Assembly: GCF_027943255.1 (NCBI RefSeq)
Contig: NC_072893.1
Span: 28,728,001 to 28,792,000, forward strand
From: Anastrepha obliqua
Taxonomy: Eukaryota; Arthropoda; Insecta; Diptera; Tephritidae
DNA: 64,000 bases
Direction: 5' to 3'
Part shown: positions 29,815-40,224 of the stretch, piece by piece
How the letters are laid out: every line of letters starts with the position of its first letter
Numbering within the stretch: the first letter of the stretch is position 1
Made by a program: the position numbers and the translations under genes
The notes under the pieces: generated by a model
Seen by the model: only the letters and a program-made list of their open reading frames with translations
Told to the model about the DNA's origin: nothing
Databases searched by the model: none

Positions 29815-31136
29815 ACAGGTGGCGCTAAAGTAATCCTCCTATCAGAAAATGCTATAAATTTTGCGATTGGCCCCTAATGTCAGTTCTGTTTTGACATTTG
29901 TGTAGTAAGCACATGCGAAATACACGTAATAAACAATGTTACGCTACACTGCTCCAGAACACGGAATATTGCTGACTATTTATTTGACCAATAATCGGTC
30001 GGTGACTTTGGCACAACGTGAATTTCGTCGCAGATTTCCTCGCCGTCCAACGCCTACTGGTGAAACACTGCGACGTTTAGCCGCTCGCCTCGAAGAGACT
30101 GGCACAACACGAGATGCTGCCAGGCGTGGCAGACCCCGGAGTAGCCGTTCTGCAGAGAATATTGCTGCTGTAGCCGAGGATGTCATGGAAGCGCCGTCGA
30201 CATCGACCAGACGACGTGCCACGCAAATGGGTATCAGTCGACGATCTTTACAGCGAATTTTGGTACAAGATTTGAAGATGTTTCCGTACAAAGTCCAGAC
30301 GGTGCATTAGCTGATAGCTGCTGACCGTCAATCGCGTCTAACATACGCTCAAGTCATCCTTAATCACCACCAAGAGGAAGATGATTTTTCATCAAAAATA
30401 ATCATGAGTGATGAGGCCCATTTCCATCTTAGCGGGTACGTAAATAAGCAAAATTTACGCTTCTGGGGCACTGAAAATCCGCGTGTAACCCACGAAGAGC
30501 CATTACACCCCCTCAAAGTCACTGTATGGTGTGCTGTTTTCGCTGGAGGAGTCATCGGACCTTTTTTCTTCGAAGACGTCTCGGGCCAAACGGTTACTGT
30601 GAATGGTGAGCGCTACAGAGCAATGATCAACGAGTTCTTTTTGCCGCAACTTGATGAATTGGGATTGGAAAACATGTGGTTCCGACAGGACGGTGCAACG
30701 GCACACACTGCACCTGCCACAACCGATATGCTGAAGGCTGCACTTCCCGGGCGCCTAATCTCCCGTTTTGGCGATTTGCACTGGCCAGCAAGATCGCCTG
30801 ATTTGACCGCTCCAGACTTCTTTTTGTGGGGCTTTTTGAAGTCGCGGGTTTATGTCAACAAGCCTCAGACTCTTGCAGCTCTTAAAGACAATATCCGTCA
30901 AGAATGTGAGGACCTATCGCCGGAAGTTTTGGCCAGAGTGATGGAAAATGCCATAAAAAGGGCTCAAATGGCAATCAACTGGGGCGGCGGCCATTTACAT
31001 GATATCATATTCTCGACTTGATGTAAAAAAAATTAAAAGACCAAATAAAGATAATCCACGAGAAGAATTAAAGTTTTTCATTTTTTTTTAAATTACAGCC
31101 AAAAAACATCACAAGGTTACTTTTGCGCCACCTTGT
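29815..31136 (+). mobile_element. Nearly intact DD41D mariner-like element with TIRs
   Basis: 1322 bp. Left end ACAGGTGGCGCTAAAGTAAT and inverted right end (ACAAGGTGGCGCAAAAGTAA on the minus strand), with TA at 29813-29814 and 31137-31138. A single transposase frame occupies most of the element, interrupted by only one stop. The insertion site is the TA-rich 3' tail of a SINE. It is the best preserved DNA transposon in the window. Confidence 0.92.
29936..31021 (+). pseudogene. DD41D transposase, one in-frame TAG stop
   Basis: One frame of 361 codons from ATG to TGA, broken only by TAG at 30308-30310 (codon 125, after KVQTVH). N-terminal HTH (residues about 10-60), an Arg-rich GRPRSS hinge near residue 63, and a second HTH (TQMGISRRSLQRIL, about 98-112). 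Catalytic residues are D159 (IMSDEAHFHL), D252 (FRQDGATAHT) and D294 (TAPDFFLWGF), with 41 residues between the last two. FVNKQN/YVNKQN and VTVNGERYRAMI blocks match the lineage. The stop could be a single C-to-T change from CAG, an inference. No frameshift and all catalytic residues kept, so very recently inactivated or read-through dependent. Confidence 0.9.
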
Positions 31137-31138
31137 AT

Positions 31139-31415
31139 ATACCCTTTTTGGGTGTTTAGCCGAGCTCCTTCTCCTATTTGTGGTGTGCGTCTTGATGTTG
31201 TTCCACAAACATCAATTCAAACCGACTCCGAACGGCAGATATTTTTTATGTGGAGATTTTTCATGGCAGAAATGCACTCGGAGGTTTGCCATTGCCTGCC
31301 GAGGGGCGACACTATTAGAAAAAACTTTTTCTTAACTTTTGTGTTCACCGAGATTCTCTCTGTGAATTCCGAATGGTAGTCACGCACCAACCCATTCGGC
31401 TACAGCGGCCGCCAG
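31139..31415 (-). mobile_element. SINE-A, most complete minus-strand copy
   Basis: From tail to head on the plus strand: TATATACCCTTTTTGGGTG, TTTAGCCGAGCTCCTTCTCC, ACCGACTCCGAACGGCAGAT, TTTGCCATTGCCTGCCGAGG, GGCGACACTATTAG, a T-rich stretch, CACCGAGATTC and the head. The A box TAGCCGAATGG (minus strand, 31392-31402) fits TRGYNNARNGG exactly. The B box is decayed (AGAGAATCTC where other copies have GGTTCGAATCT). About 277 bp: tRNA-like head, unrelated body, TA-rich tail. Its tail was split by the DD41D element. Confidence 0.85.
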
Positions 31416-31879
31416 GGAATGGAAATCAAATACAGGTATCACAATGGGCCTTAGGGCGACCTAGTGTTTTGTCTTAGACAACCAACCTGGCCAACCTATC
31501 TCTGTATGGTAGTCACACGACTTAGTCTTAAAAAATGTTCATAGTGGATCAAATACTCAAATTTTTGGTCAAAAATGAAACTCATTTTACTGAAATTTAG
31601 AATTTAGCATCATTTTTTTCAAATATTTTAAGTCTTTAGCTTCCACTTGAATAGGTATTTTTAACGCTGTTTCAACAGAAGTTTCATGAAAGTTCACTAA
31701 GAACAGCGAGAGGATTAAAAAGTTCTAAAATTCACAAATTTTTAAAATAATATTTTTTGCTAGGGGTCACTTAAGATGAAAAATTACTGTGGATAAATCA
31801 AGGTGCTTAGCCCAGGTTCTGCTTCAAATCGTGATGCTGGTTTTCTATGTGTAAAAGAGACTATAGTTTCATACTGACT

Positions 31880-32620
31880 CTAAAACGCAAATGATTTGTG
31901 GTCTGCGGTGGATTGCCGAATACTGCAAATATTTTTCAGGCTGAAGTCTTTGCGATCCTGTAGGTATGCATCAAAAAATTTTTTCCGAGAGCCAAGCCAC
32001 AATCAAGGCTCTGACGAGGCCATGCTGAAGATCCACATTGCTAGGAGGTCAAATCCCATGGGTGTGCATTTCTCTGAACTGGATTCTACGACATAGGAAT
32101 ATAGATGGAAATTAAATTGCCGATAAGCTTGCCAGAAAGGGGATTGAATTGATCTCAGAGACCTCCTACCCGTCCATCGGCATCCCCTGACATTTGTTAA
32201 AGGGGAATTGCACAAATTATTTCTCAGGAAAGCGCAGAAAAGATGGCGCTCCATTTCTTCATGTGTTATTTCGAAAACTCGATGGCCAAGTACAATAGAG
32301 GAAGGGCTCAGAAAGTTCTGTGGTCGCAGAAAAGCTAAGTTTATCATTTAACCCCCACTGCAGCAGCTGAGGAGAGAAGGAGATTGTTGAGCACTTCTCT
32401 TTTAATGTCCAGACGATTAAGGTCACTGGGTGCACCTTTCTTCGGCAGCCTAGGGCAGTGCGCCAACCTAAATCCCATCAATCTTCTCCATTACATCAAC
32501 TGTTGTGACTGGCTGTAGCGATTTGCCCATTGTAAAACTCAAAATGGTATGAAAACGGGGCTTTAGTGTTAGTTCGGGAGTGCTAGAGTGGTACTTCAAT
32601 CATTTCACTTACCTATCTAC
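31880..32620 (+). pseudogene. R1-like RNase H relic and 3' end (same family as 12956-13520)
   Basis: Contains GGATTGCCGAATACTGCAAA and FQAE-type coding near 31930, SQATIKALTRPC near 32000, and after frameshifts NIDGN*IADKLARKGIE near 32100 (GNEIAD with stop in place of Glu). 32190-32345 matches 46580-46720. The 3' end (GTGCTAGAGTGGTACTTCAA, then TCATTTCACTTACCTATCTA) matches those at about 13490 and 47040. Numerous stops. Confidence 0.72.
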
Positions 32621-32789
32621 TCGTGGTCTAGGTTAGATTAGGCTGTGGCGGCTGTCCACTATCGGACACACTCAAGTGTCGCCTATGGAAAATTCTACAT
32701 GCTCAAATTTTGAGTGAGAATACTTTTTATGCTGCCAAATGAGATCCCTGTAATCTCAGTCAAATATTTAATGGTGACGCGTCATGCAG

Positions 32790-32990
32790 CTACTGCTTTT
32801 TCTTCGACTTTTTTCTTCGGTATGGGGTATAGGAGCACCTGGAGCGGTGTTTGTCTTCAGTTGATGTTCTACTCAATTTAAACTCCTTGAACCACTTTGC
32901 GACTGTAGAATATAGAGAAACAAAAGCTCTAATGTATGTTTCCACTAAAGCGGCGTGCATTTTTTTCGTACACATTTTGTTAAGGCAGCG
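32790..32990 (-). pseudogene. Mariner-like transposase N-terminal HTH fragment
   Basis: Minus-strand frame reads YSTVAKWFKEFKLSRTSTED followed by KHRSRCS, matching the end of the first HTH and the linker of mariner transposases (usually ...DDERSGRPS). Upstream residues of the first helix are poorly preserved. No catalytic domain or TIR is attached. Confidence 0.62.
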
Positions 32991-32999
32991 TCCCGATCT

Positions 33000-33140
33000 A
33001 TGCCATCCAACTATCGGAGTTTTGGTCTTCCTTTACCTCTATTTCTTCCGCACGTTCCCAGTAAGACTTTCTGCGGTGGGTATGCTTCATCTGCCCTTAT
33101 AATGTGACCGGCCCATCGTAGACGGTTGAGCTTTATTGTC
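33000..33140 (-). pseudogene. Non-LTR RT C-terminal fragment
   Basis: Minus-strand reading gives LNRLRWAGHIIRADEAYPPQ followed by KVLLGTC and RGKGRPKL, the RLRWLGHV...GRP.LRW block that ends RTE/CR1-like reverse transcriptases. Only about 45 residues are visible. Confidence 0.55.
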
Positions 33141-33900
33141 AATGCTTAGCAAAGCGCAATGAGCATAAATAAAATACAACCGCCACCAATTCATACATAA
33201 AATACGAGTATGCTTAACTCGGTTATTCAGCCGCAATGCAGACATCCAATCTAGGCGAGCTGACATAGTTGTGTATTATATTTCAAAATGCAAATGACGG
33301 TTGCCGCGACATCTCCCACACCCTGCGCTACTTTTCTTTCTCTTACTATCTTTTATTTACTTTTCTTTTTGTATACATTGTTTACCCTGCAGGTCTCCCC
33401 TATTGTAGTTGTGTTTTGCTATCTCTCACCAGCCATCCTAATAATTCCAGTCGTGGTTCACACGTCTCCACTGCTCTTGTGGCCATACTCATGTGGCCTG
33501 CTCCAACAACCAATAGCTAACAGACCGTCTAAACGGTCAACCATCTGCCTGATGAGTAGCCTGAAGGACATGCACGACAAGGATTAGAGAGCAGCCATGC
33601 AGTGAGCGTGGAATATGAAAATAAAATAAAAAAATATGGAAGTAATAAACTTTTTAAAGTTAAGGTTGATAATTAATTCAAATCAAAATGATACATAAAA
33701 CTGAATATAATCACACTGTGCGACAAAATCAAACTTTTTCCAAAATACCAAGGTTCCACCCTTTGAACCCGGAAAAAAATAGAGCAAAAAAAAAAGATGC
33801 GTCTATCGCCGACTGCAAGGCTTACGATGAATTTTCTTTTAGGGGATCAAAGTTTTATCGTTCCTCTTATGATAAATCGACATAGAAAACTAAATTCTTT
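33141..33900. other. No recognised gene
   Basis: Spacer. The two overlapping 80-100 codon frames at 33269-33587 are rich in hydrophobic residues from pyrimidine-rich DNA and have no family resemblance. AT-rich from 33610 to 33890. Confidence 0.35.
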
Positions 33901-33919
33901 TTATCGAAGTGCCCAGAAA

Positions 33920-34365
33920 AATGGAACATTGTTACGACAAAAGAGTGAGCATCCAAGTCTTAAGAGGTAGAGAAATCTCAGGTGGAGGCTGCCAATTTGA
34001 GCGGATGTTCGCTGTGGGCAGTCGAATGTGCTATTAAGCGATTAACGGAGACAAAATCCTACCAGAGTAAATCTGCAAGTGAAAGAAAACGCCCCACTCG
34101 TCTACGGGAAGTCCGAGAAGTTCTACGCGAGTCACTCAAGGATCGTAAATATCCTCTGTTGCTCTTGCAGCTGCTCCGTCGGAAGAAATTGGACAATCCT
34201 TTAGTGCCCAAAAAGCTAACGTAAGGCTTCTGAAAGCAGGTTTACAAGGAACCAAAACACGAAAGAAGAAGATGTGGCGCTTGTAATGAGCTCTCCAATA
34301 GCAATATTTTATGGAGTAAAATTGATCCAATATTCCGTGGTCTGATGAATCGAACTTCAAGGGAG
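33920..34365 (+). pseudogene. Tc1-like transposase N-terminal half
   Basis: Plus-strand reading: VEAANLSGCSLWAVECAIKR, then SERKRPTRLREVREVLRESL (second HTH region), KNVRLLKAGLQGTKTRK and, after a stop, IPWSDESNFKG near 34330. WSDESNF is the first catalytic aspartate block of Tc1-type (DD34E) transposases. The rest of the catalytic core is absent; the sequence changes just after 34365. TIRs were not found. Confidence 0.6.
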
Positions 34366-34599
34366 GCTTGGGTTAGGTTAAATGGCTGCCCTTACAAGCG
34401 GCTCACTTGGACAAAAATTCAAAACTTGTCCGTTGTGATACCATACAGAGGGAGGGCAGGGGAAAAGTATGACGGAAGGGAAGGAACCAGAATGACGGAA
34501 AAAAAGGAACAAGGGGCTTTGGATCAGAGGATGTCGACCAACAATGGCCATTTCCACTCGTATTAATTGCTTCAAGCTACTGATGTATTTCACCAGATG

Positions 34600-35170
34600 T
34601 GCGATATTTAAGCCCGCAAATCCGCAAGTGTAGCGAAAAAGTGAGAGCCAAGATGTCTAAATCTTTGCTCAGCAAGAGCAAGGCAGTTGAGAAAGAGGTG
34701 TTGAGACGATCCTACCTCATCCTTCAGACAGCTTCTACAGAAAGGACTTAAAGCAATCTCGGCTTTGTTAGCCATAGAAGTTCCCTCGAGCGCCGCCGAT
34801 TTAGCCGTGGCCAGAGTTGATGCAAAGCTCATTTTTCCAGGAGTAGACCACATCTTCTCAAGGGAACGCCAATCCTCTAGATTTGCGATGAAGCCAGTGT
34901 CTCTAGCCTAGCCAGCTCATCAGGCCAGCAGTTTCTCTCTATGCCGGGAACCCATTGTGACTGGTAACCCAAATGAGCCTAATATCTAAGTATTCGGCTG
35001 CAACCGAGGGAGAGATCAGGCATTCCCCTACTAATTTCTAACGCACAAGCAACGAGCCCAAGGCCCTTATTGCTAGTCGAATGTCCGAGTAGATATTTAC
35101 ATCTTTTGCAGTAATTATGAAAAAAATGGATGATTAATTTTGCGCCACCTGCCATCAGTTTCTTAATACA
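34600..35170 (-). pseudogene. R1-like RNase H plus knuckle relic
   Basis: Minus-strand reading from about 35100: NIYSDIRLAIRALGSL, LVGECLISLS, IRLIWVTSHNGFPA (WVPGH region), with frame changes. 34853-34608 is open: CRSCLKDEVGSSQHLFLNCL then AEQRFRHLGSHFFATL, the C-x2-C-x8-H-x4-C knuckle and ORF2 end. R1-like by domain order. Upstream RT is missing. Confidence 0.7.
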
Positions 35171-35219
35171 CCAAAACTCAAAGTTCAACTCGAAACCCAG
35201 TAATAAGACCGTAAAGTGT

Positions 35220-36399
35220 TAAGGGTTAATTTTACACTAAATATTGAAAACACTGTTTTGGTGAAATTTTAATACAACTTATCGTAAATTAAACCATTTC
35301 TTCGTACTCCATGTTTTTATAAATTTTTCAGTGCAACTTTTCAATACCTTAACAAAGCAAAAATGGAGTAGATAACAGTGCACACATCCGAACTGGTTAC
35401 TTAAGCTTGCTTGAAAAATGTCAGTAAACTGTTGATATGGAGATCAGTTGGATTAAAATTTTTTCCAAATAAACTCTTTCTATGTGTATCCACTTTCGCT
35501 TCTCCAACACAGCCAGCCAGCCTTGCACTGGTGCTTATCCTTTGTTTTCACATAAAAAATTCATATTCTATTTTAACACCCTCACGTTTCACTTTTGTTC
35601 TACAATATGCGATGGGACATCTTTGCGGAGACCGTTTTTTAAGTCCAATCTAAGGCTGGACTACTACACAGATACTGGCAATTGTTATGTGAAGTAGTAT
35701 AGAGTATGTGTGTATGTATGTGTGTCTGTTGTTAACCAGTCGTGGTACTCCTGCTGGTCAAGTTGGTAGTATCCGTTTGCATCGGATTCATTTGTATGTA
35801 TACACATGTGTGTGTATAGTCTGTTGTAAGCCATGTCTGATGGTGACAAATGTCAATTTGTATTCAGTGCTGGGTGTTAGCCACTAGGTGACAGGCATTA
35901 AATAATTACCTCAAGTCCTTCAGTCAACTTTGGTAAGGTATTGGGGGGGTTTGCTCTTTATTTGCATTCGAAATAAAACAAAGAGGTGGAAGCCTGAGTT
36001 AGCAAGGTAGATTACTAGTTCGCAACTAGTGCCATTTTGACTAAAGCGAATTAGTTTGAAGAAGAATAAAATTACAGATTTATGTTTTTGTTTTTGAATA
36101 AATGAACTTGCTCATAATTTTAATTGAATTATGGTCTTTGAGCAAAACTTATTCGATTTAGTTATTTGTGCTTTGACTGCCCCAAATCTCTCAAATTTCA
36201 GCCGCCTTACACCACAGTTTCATTCGTACTTTAAAACACCTATGATTGCGCTTAGCTTTTTTTCTCATACATAAATTTGAAAAAGTTAAATCAAAGCAGA
36301 AAAGTTGATTTTAAAATATATTTACTCCAAAAAACCAAGAACAGTGGACGAAGAATGAAATCTTTTCACTTATAGCCGAGAAAAGAAAGAAAATAAAAA
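35220..36399. other. No recognised gene; TG microsatellite
   Basis: AT-rich spacer with a TATGTGTG repeat at 35704-35729 and GTGTGTGTAT near 35805. Short open stretches near 35411-35697 are unsupported. Confidence 0.4.
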
Positions 36400-36905
36400 G
36401 AAAAGAAAAATGGCATCAAAACCGGCAACCAGCTCTGAAAACGTTACTAAATAAAATGACTCAACATTTACTAGAAGAAATTAAGGAACTAAAAAACTCA
36501 TCTTTCAATCACTAAATTAAAGGACTAACAGCGGAAAAAAGGACCGATTTTTCTCTGTGAAAATCCACAGGATATCTAAGCAGACCAACTGTGCAAAATC
36601 CTCCTATTAAAAACCTTAGTGTATTGCGGGCCAAAAGCAAAACTGAAGCTGCGGAAGCTTTCGCTGATCATTTCGAAAAAAACTTTTAAGCCTTATGAAT
36701 CAAATCATGCATGCACCACTGCCCACTAGCATACCTCAAGTTTATGATGAGTTCTCCTTGGCTTTGCTGTAAGAGATTAAGCACGAATTAAGTATCATAA
36801 AATTCAAAAACCAAAATACCTAGCCTCGATCTTATCACCACAGAAACCTTAAAAAAACCTTGCACAAAAAACATTAATTTAGCTAACAAAACAAGACTTT
36901 TAAGG
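36400..36905 (+). pseudogene. Jockey-like RT N-terminal region relic
   Basis: Plus-strand reading in one main frame with stops: STGYLSRPTVQNPPIKNLSV, AKSKTEAAEAFADHFEKNF, then EIKHELSIIKFKNQN and a degenerate SPG.D.ITTETL. This is the linker and fingers start of Jockey-clade ORF2 (PPI.N.....W..S...KAEAFA.HLE..F; E+...I..LK..K.PG.D). 3' part lost. Confidence 0.68.
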
Positions 36906-38029
36906 GGACCCGATGGTCTAGACTCTAGAGCACGAAATTTTCACCCATTTTCACAATTTTTTTTTGTTTTTGCCATTAAAAATTAAAAAAATTGGCATTT
37001 CAACTTTTCGCGTTATTTTTACATCTATTGAGCATACAAAAACATGTTTATTTTTATTTTAAAAACAATATTTATTATTATAAAAATGCCGCTGAAGATG
37101 ACCCTCTCGAAAAATTGGACCCTGACGGCGTAGATGATTTTGAGACTCCTACTCATCTGAAACACAAAAGTCAAGGATTCTTAATCAGAAAGAATGCAAA
37201 TATGGTCGGTACTAGAACAAATCCAAAATACATATTAAAAATTGACAAAATGACGTTCTTTTGAAAAAAAAAGTTCGTAAAATCGTGTATTTTTCACCAG
37301 TTTTTTAGTGTAAAAAATAAGAAATTATTTGAATAAAATTATGATTCTAGTACGGGCGATAGCACAACAACAACATATTCAAATTTCAAGTGATTCGGTT
37401 GACATTTTTTTTTCACCCCCGCCACTGGCCGCATTGAGACACAGGAAATTCTAACATCGAAGCCGAACTTTGTGTACTAGAACAAACCATCAGACTGTTC
37501 AAGTCAAACTTGTGTAACTACACTGACAGATTTTTCCAGTCAAAAATTGACATTGGAAGAGGATCTGCCTCTTTTTCTCAGGTCTTCTCATTGATAGCAT
37601 CTTATAGACCTGCAGACTTTCTGGTCGAAATCTATGAATTTGGCATGATGTCAAAGCTGGTAACATGATGAACTTGACTCTTAAAAACTTGGCTCACCTT
37701 CTTTGTACACAATCAGACTGCAATCGAAGCAACAACAAATCACCGATAATCAGCTCGAAATGTGTTCAAGCATTTCAAATGTCTCTTCGACAGCAGAGCG
37801 TCAATTTATACTAGGCTAGGATGTTCTCATAACTAAGGAAGCAAGCAAATGCGTGCTGAAAGCGTCTGAGGAGGACTTGGGTAATCCAGTTGAAGTATAA
37901 AATAGAGTAGAGGATGCTCTAACCCCTAGTTGCAGCATAGGGCGTCGACAACTTCTCTGCGCCATCGATCACTGTTTTATTCAAGAGCTCTAAGTTCATT
38001 CTAAGTCTTATTCAAAGACTTCACTGCCG
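36906..38029. other. AT-rich region, unclassified repeat candidate
   Basis: Begins AAGGGGACCCGATGGTCTAG, then 500 bp of A/T runs with a 90-codon chance frame (36992-37264). 37440-37930 is less AT-rich and has no recognised family. A similar-looking AT-rich block (not aligned) lies at 56521-57115. Confidence 0.3.
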
Positions 38030-38240
38030 CCTTCGATGAACGGCGCCAGGTGGTTCGTGGTCTGCCTACATTTCTCCTATCTATTGGAGGGGGTTGAATT
38101 GCAACGCCTGTTTGGCGATGTTGGGTGTGGCCGATCCATTACCATTTCCCTCTGCGTATATCAGTCACCACATCCGATTGATTAGCCTTTCTCCTCTAGA
38201 TATTCTGTTTTCATAAGCTGATCAGAAAAATACAACAACT
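38030..38240 (-). pseudogene. Possible RTE/CR1-like RT C-terminal fragment
   Basis: Minus-strand reading includes ALQFNPLQ and a following segment similar to ALEWNPQGKRRRGRP-type ends of RTE/CR1-like ORF2 near 38085. Only weakly supported by a few residues. Confidence 0.35.
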
Positions 38241-38309
38241 AACAACTGCAGGTGAACTAATCTGAATAGACTAGATGGAGACTAGTACAGCTTTCAAAAG
38301 CTAACATAC

Positions 38310-39058
38310 AACTTGTTCTTCTTCTTAATTGGCGCGATAACCGCTTTCGCGATTTTGTCCGAGCTTAACTAAGCGCGCCAGTCATTTCCTCGTGCTAACC
38401 AATGCCAGTTGGACGCACCCAGTGAAGCCAAGTCCTTATTCTCCTGGTCTCTCCAACGTAGAGGAGGCTTCCATCTTCCTCTGCTACCACCAGCTGGCAC
38501 CGCATCGAATACTTTCAGAGCCGGAGCGTTTATATCCATTCGGACGACATGACGCAACCAACGAAGCCACTAGATCTTTATTCACTGCGCTTTGTATAAG
38601 TCGTCGTAAAGCTCATACAGCTCATCGTTCCATCGCCTGCGATATTCGCCGTTGCCAAAGTGCAAAGGTCCAAAAATTGTAAGCAGAATTTCTCTCTCAA
38701 ACACCCCAAGCGTCGCTTCATCGGATGTTGTCATCGTACAAGCTTCTGCGCCATACGTTAGGACGGGCATGATAAGAGCCTTGTAGAGTGTTAGTTTTGT
38801 TCGTCGAGATAGAAATTTACTACTCATTTGCCTACTTAGTCCAAAATAGCACTTGTCGGCAAGAGAGATTCTACGTTGGATTTCAAGGCTGACATTGTTA
38901 TCGGTGTTAATGCGGCTTCCTAAATAAATGAAGTCTTTTACAACCTCGAAATCATAACTGTCAACAGTGACGTGGATGCCAATACGCGAGTGCGGCGACT
39001 TTTTGTTTGATGACAGGAGGTACTTCGTTTTGTCCTCGTTCACCACCAGACCCATTCA
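38310..39058 (-). pseudogene. RTE-like non-LTR retrotransposon 3' end
   Basis: Minus-strand frame 39055-38582 (157 residues): MGLVVNEDKTKYLLSSNKK, VDSYDFEVVKDFIYLGSRIN, LEIQRRISLADKCYFGLSRQ, RTKLTLYKALIMPVLTYGAE, TLGVFEREILLTIFGPL. After a frameshift it continues MRHVVRMDINAPALKVFDAV, WKPPLRWRDQENKDLASLGA and SNWHWLARGNDWRA. This is the region from just past the RT active site to the ORF end in families without RNase H. The 3' tail is AAG-rich (CTTCTTCTT at 38318 on the plus strand), a common RTE-type simple-repeat tail. Copies of its pieces lie at 16815, 19120 and 24190. Confidence 0.82.
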
Positions 39059-39059
39059 T

Positions 39060-39969
39060 ACAACTACTCACGAGAATATTAAGGAGTCACTGAACCAATA
39101 CCCAAATGGCCGCTAGGTCCGGACTCACCGCATGAGCATCGCTGAGCGATTTTTAGAGATAAAAAAGAAGCAAACCCCAATCAATAATTCGAAGAATGCG
39201 GAGGGCTAGAGATGCGATTCAGAAATTATTTGCTCTATTTGACTTACATCTTACGCACTCAGTTAGCGCACGTATTCAGAATAATATATGTGTATGTATG
39301 TATGCCTGTATCCATGTATGTGCGTATGTATGTATACCACAACCTTCACTCTAACATGAATTACTCTAATATATGAATAGAGGTGAATGATAGTTGGTTG
39401 AATAGAGCCCACAGAATGAATTAATTTGCTTAGTGCTTCATTAAATTAATTAAATCAATTACAAATTCACTAAATCTGCATTAGTCGATAAAGTGTAGCG
39501 CAGATACGGAAGGGACTCTATTCAATGGAGTAAAGAGTAATCATCGCATAAATTGAAAGAACTCAAATCATATCCGAACCTGATGAAATGAGTTGCAAAC
39601 GAGTATACAAAAAATTGCTGGTCAAATCGGTAATAAAGAGAAATACAAATAAAAAATAAAATTAAAACGTATCTACATAAATAAAAGCATTCCACTGAAT
39701 GCGAAGTGAAAGAAGAGTAACACAGAAAGTAACCTAACTAACTGCCATATCTCGATTGTTGTTTGCATCTACAAGTAAATCTGCACGTAAATCCGTCAAC
39801 GACAATAACAACAAGAACAACCTCAATTGGTTCTTCAGTCCATTTCACTTGACCACCACGTCCCTAGATGCATGTATACAAACATACACACACATCATGC
39901 ATACAGTTGTGGGGATAAAAATCGAAAAGGTAGTCAGCATTCATTTCAAAGGTCATTCGATTAGGCCAC
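39060..39969. other. No recognised gene; TATG microsatellite
   Basis: Spacer with a TATGTATG-type repeat at 39283-39337. One 94-codon frame (39756-40040) shows no family resemblance. Confidence 0.4.
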
Positions 39970-40140
39970 TTACTAGGTTGTTCAATAAGTTATGCGATTC
40001 AATAAGAAAAACACAATCTTATGATTTGAAAGACAAGTAAAAAGCTTTAGGTCTGGAAACAGATGCAAGCCGCTAAGGACCAAGTCTGGTGAATACGATG
40101 GATGCTACAAGAATTCGAATTTTTTCTGTGTGGCTAGCGA
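39970..40140 (-). pseudogene. Mariner 3' end fragment
   Basis: Minus-strand reading near 40110: KKFEFL, a stop, then HPSYSPDLVLSGLHLFPDLK, the YSPDLAPSD...LFPDLK block of mariner transposases with the third catalytic aspartate changed to glycine. The sequence TAGGTTGTTCAATAAGT at about 39973 resembles a mariner terminal repeat, but no partner is present. Confidence 0.58.
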
Positions 40141-40224
40141 AAACACTCAACACTGGTAGTGGCTGGGGTGTGTGTTGTAGGGGTAAATGCGGATGGTCGA
40201 AGTTTGTGATTGCATCTGCTTAGT

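Noticed and set aside
36992..37264. 90-codon open stretch in AT-rich DNA
   Set aside because: Composition-driven frame; no homology or initiation context.
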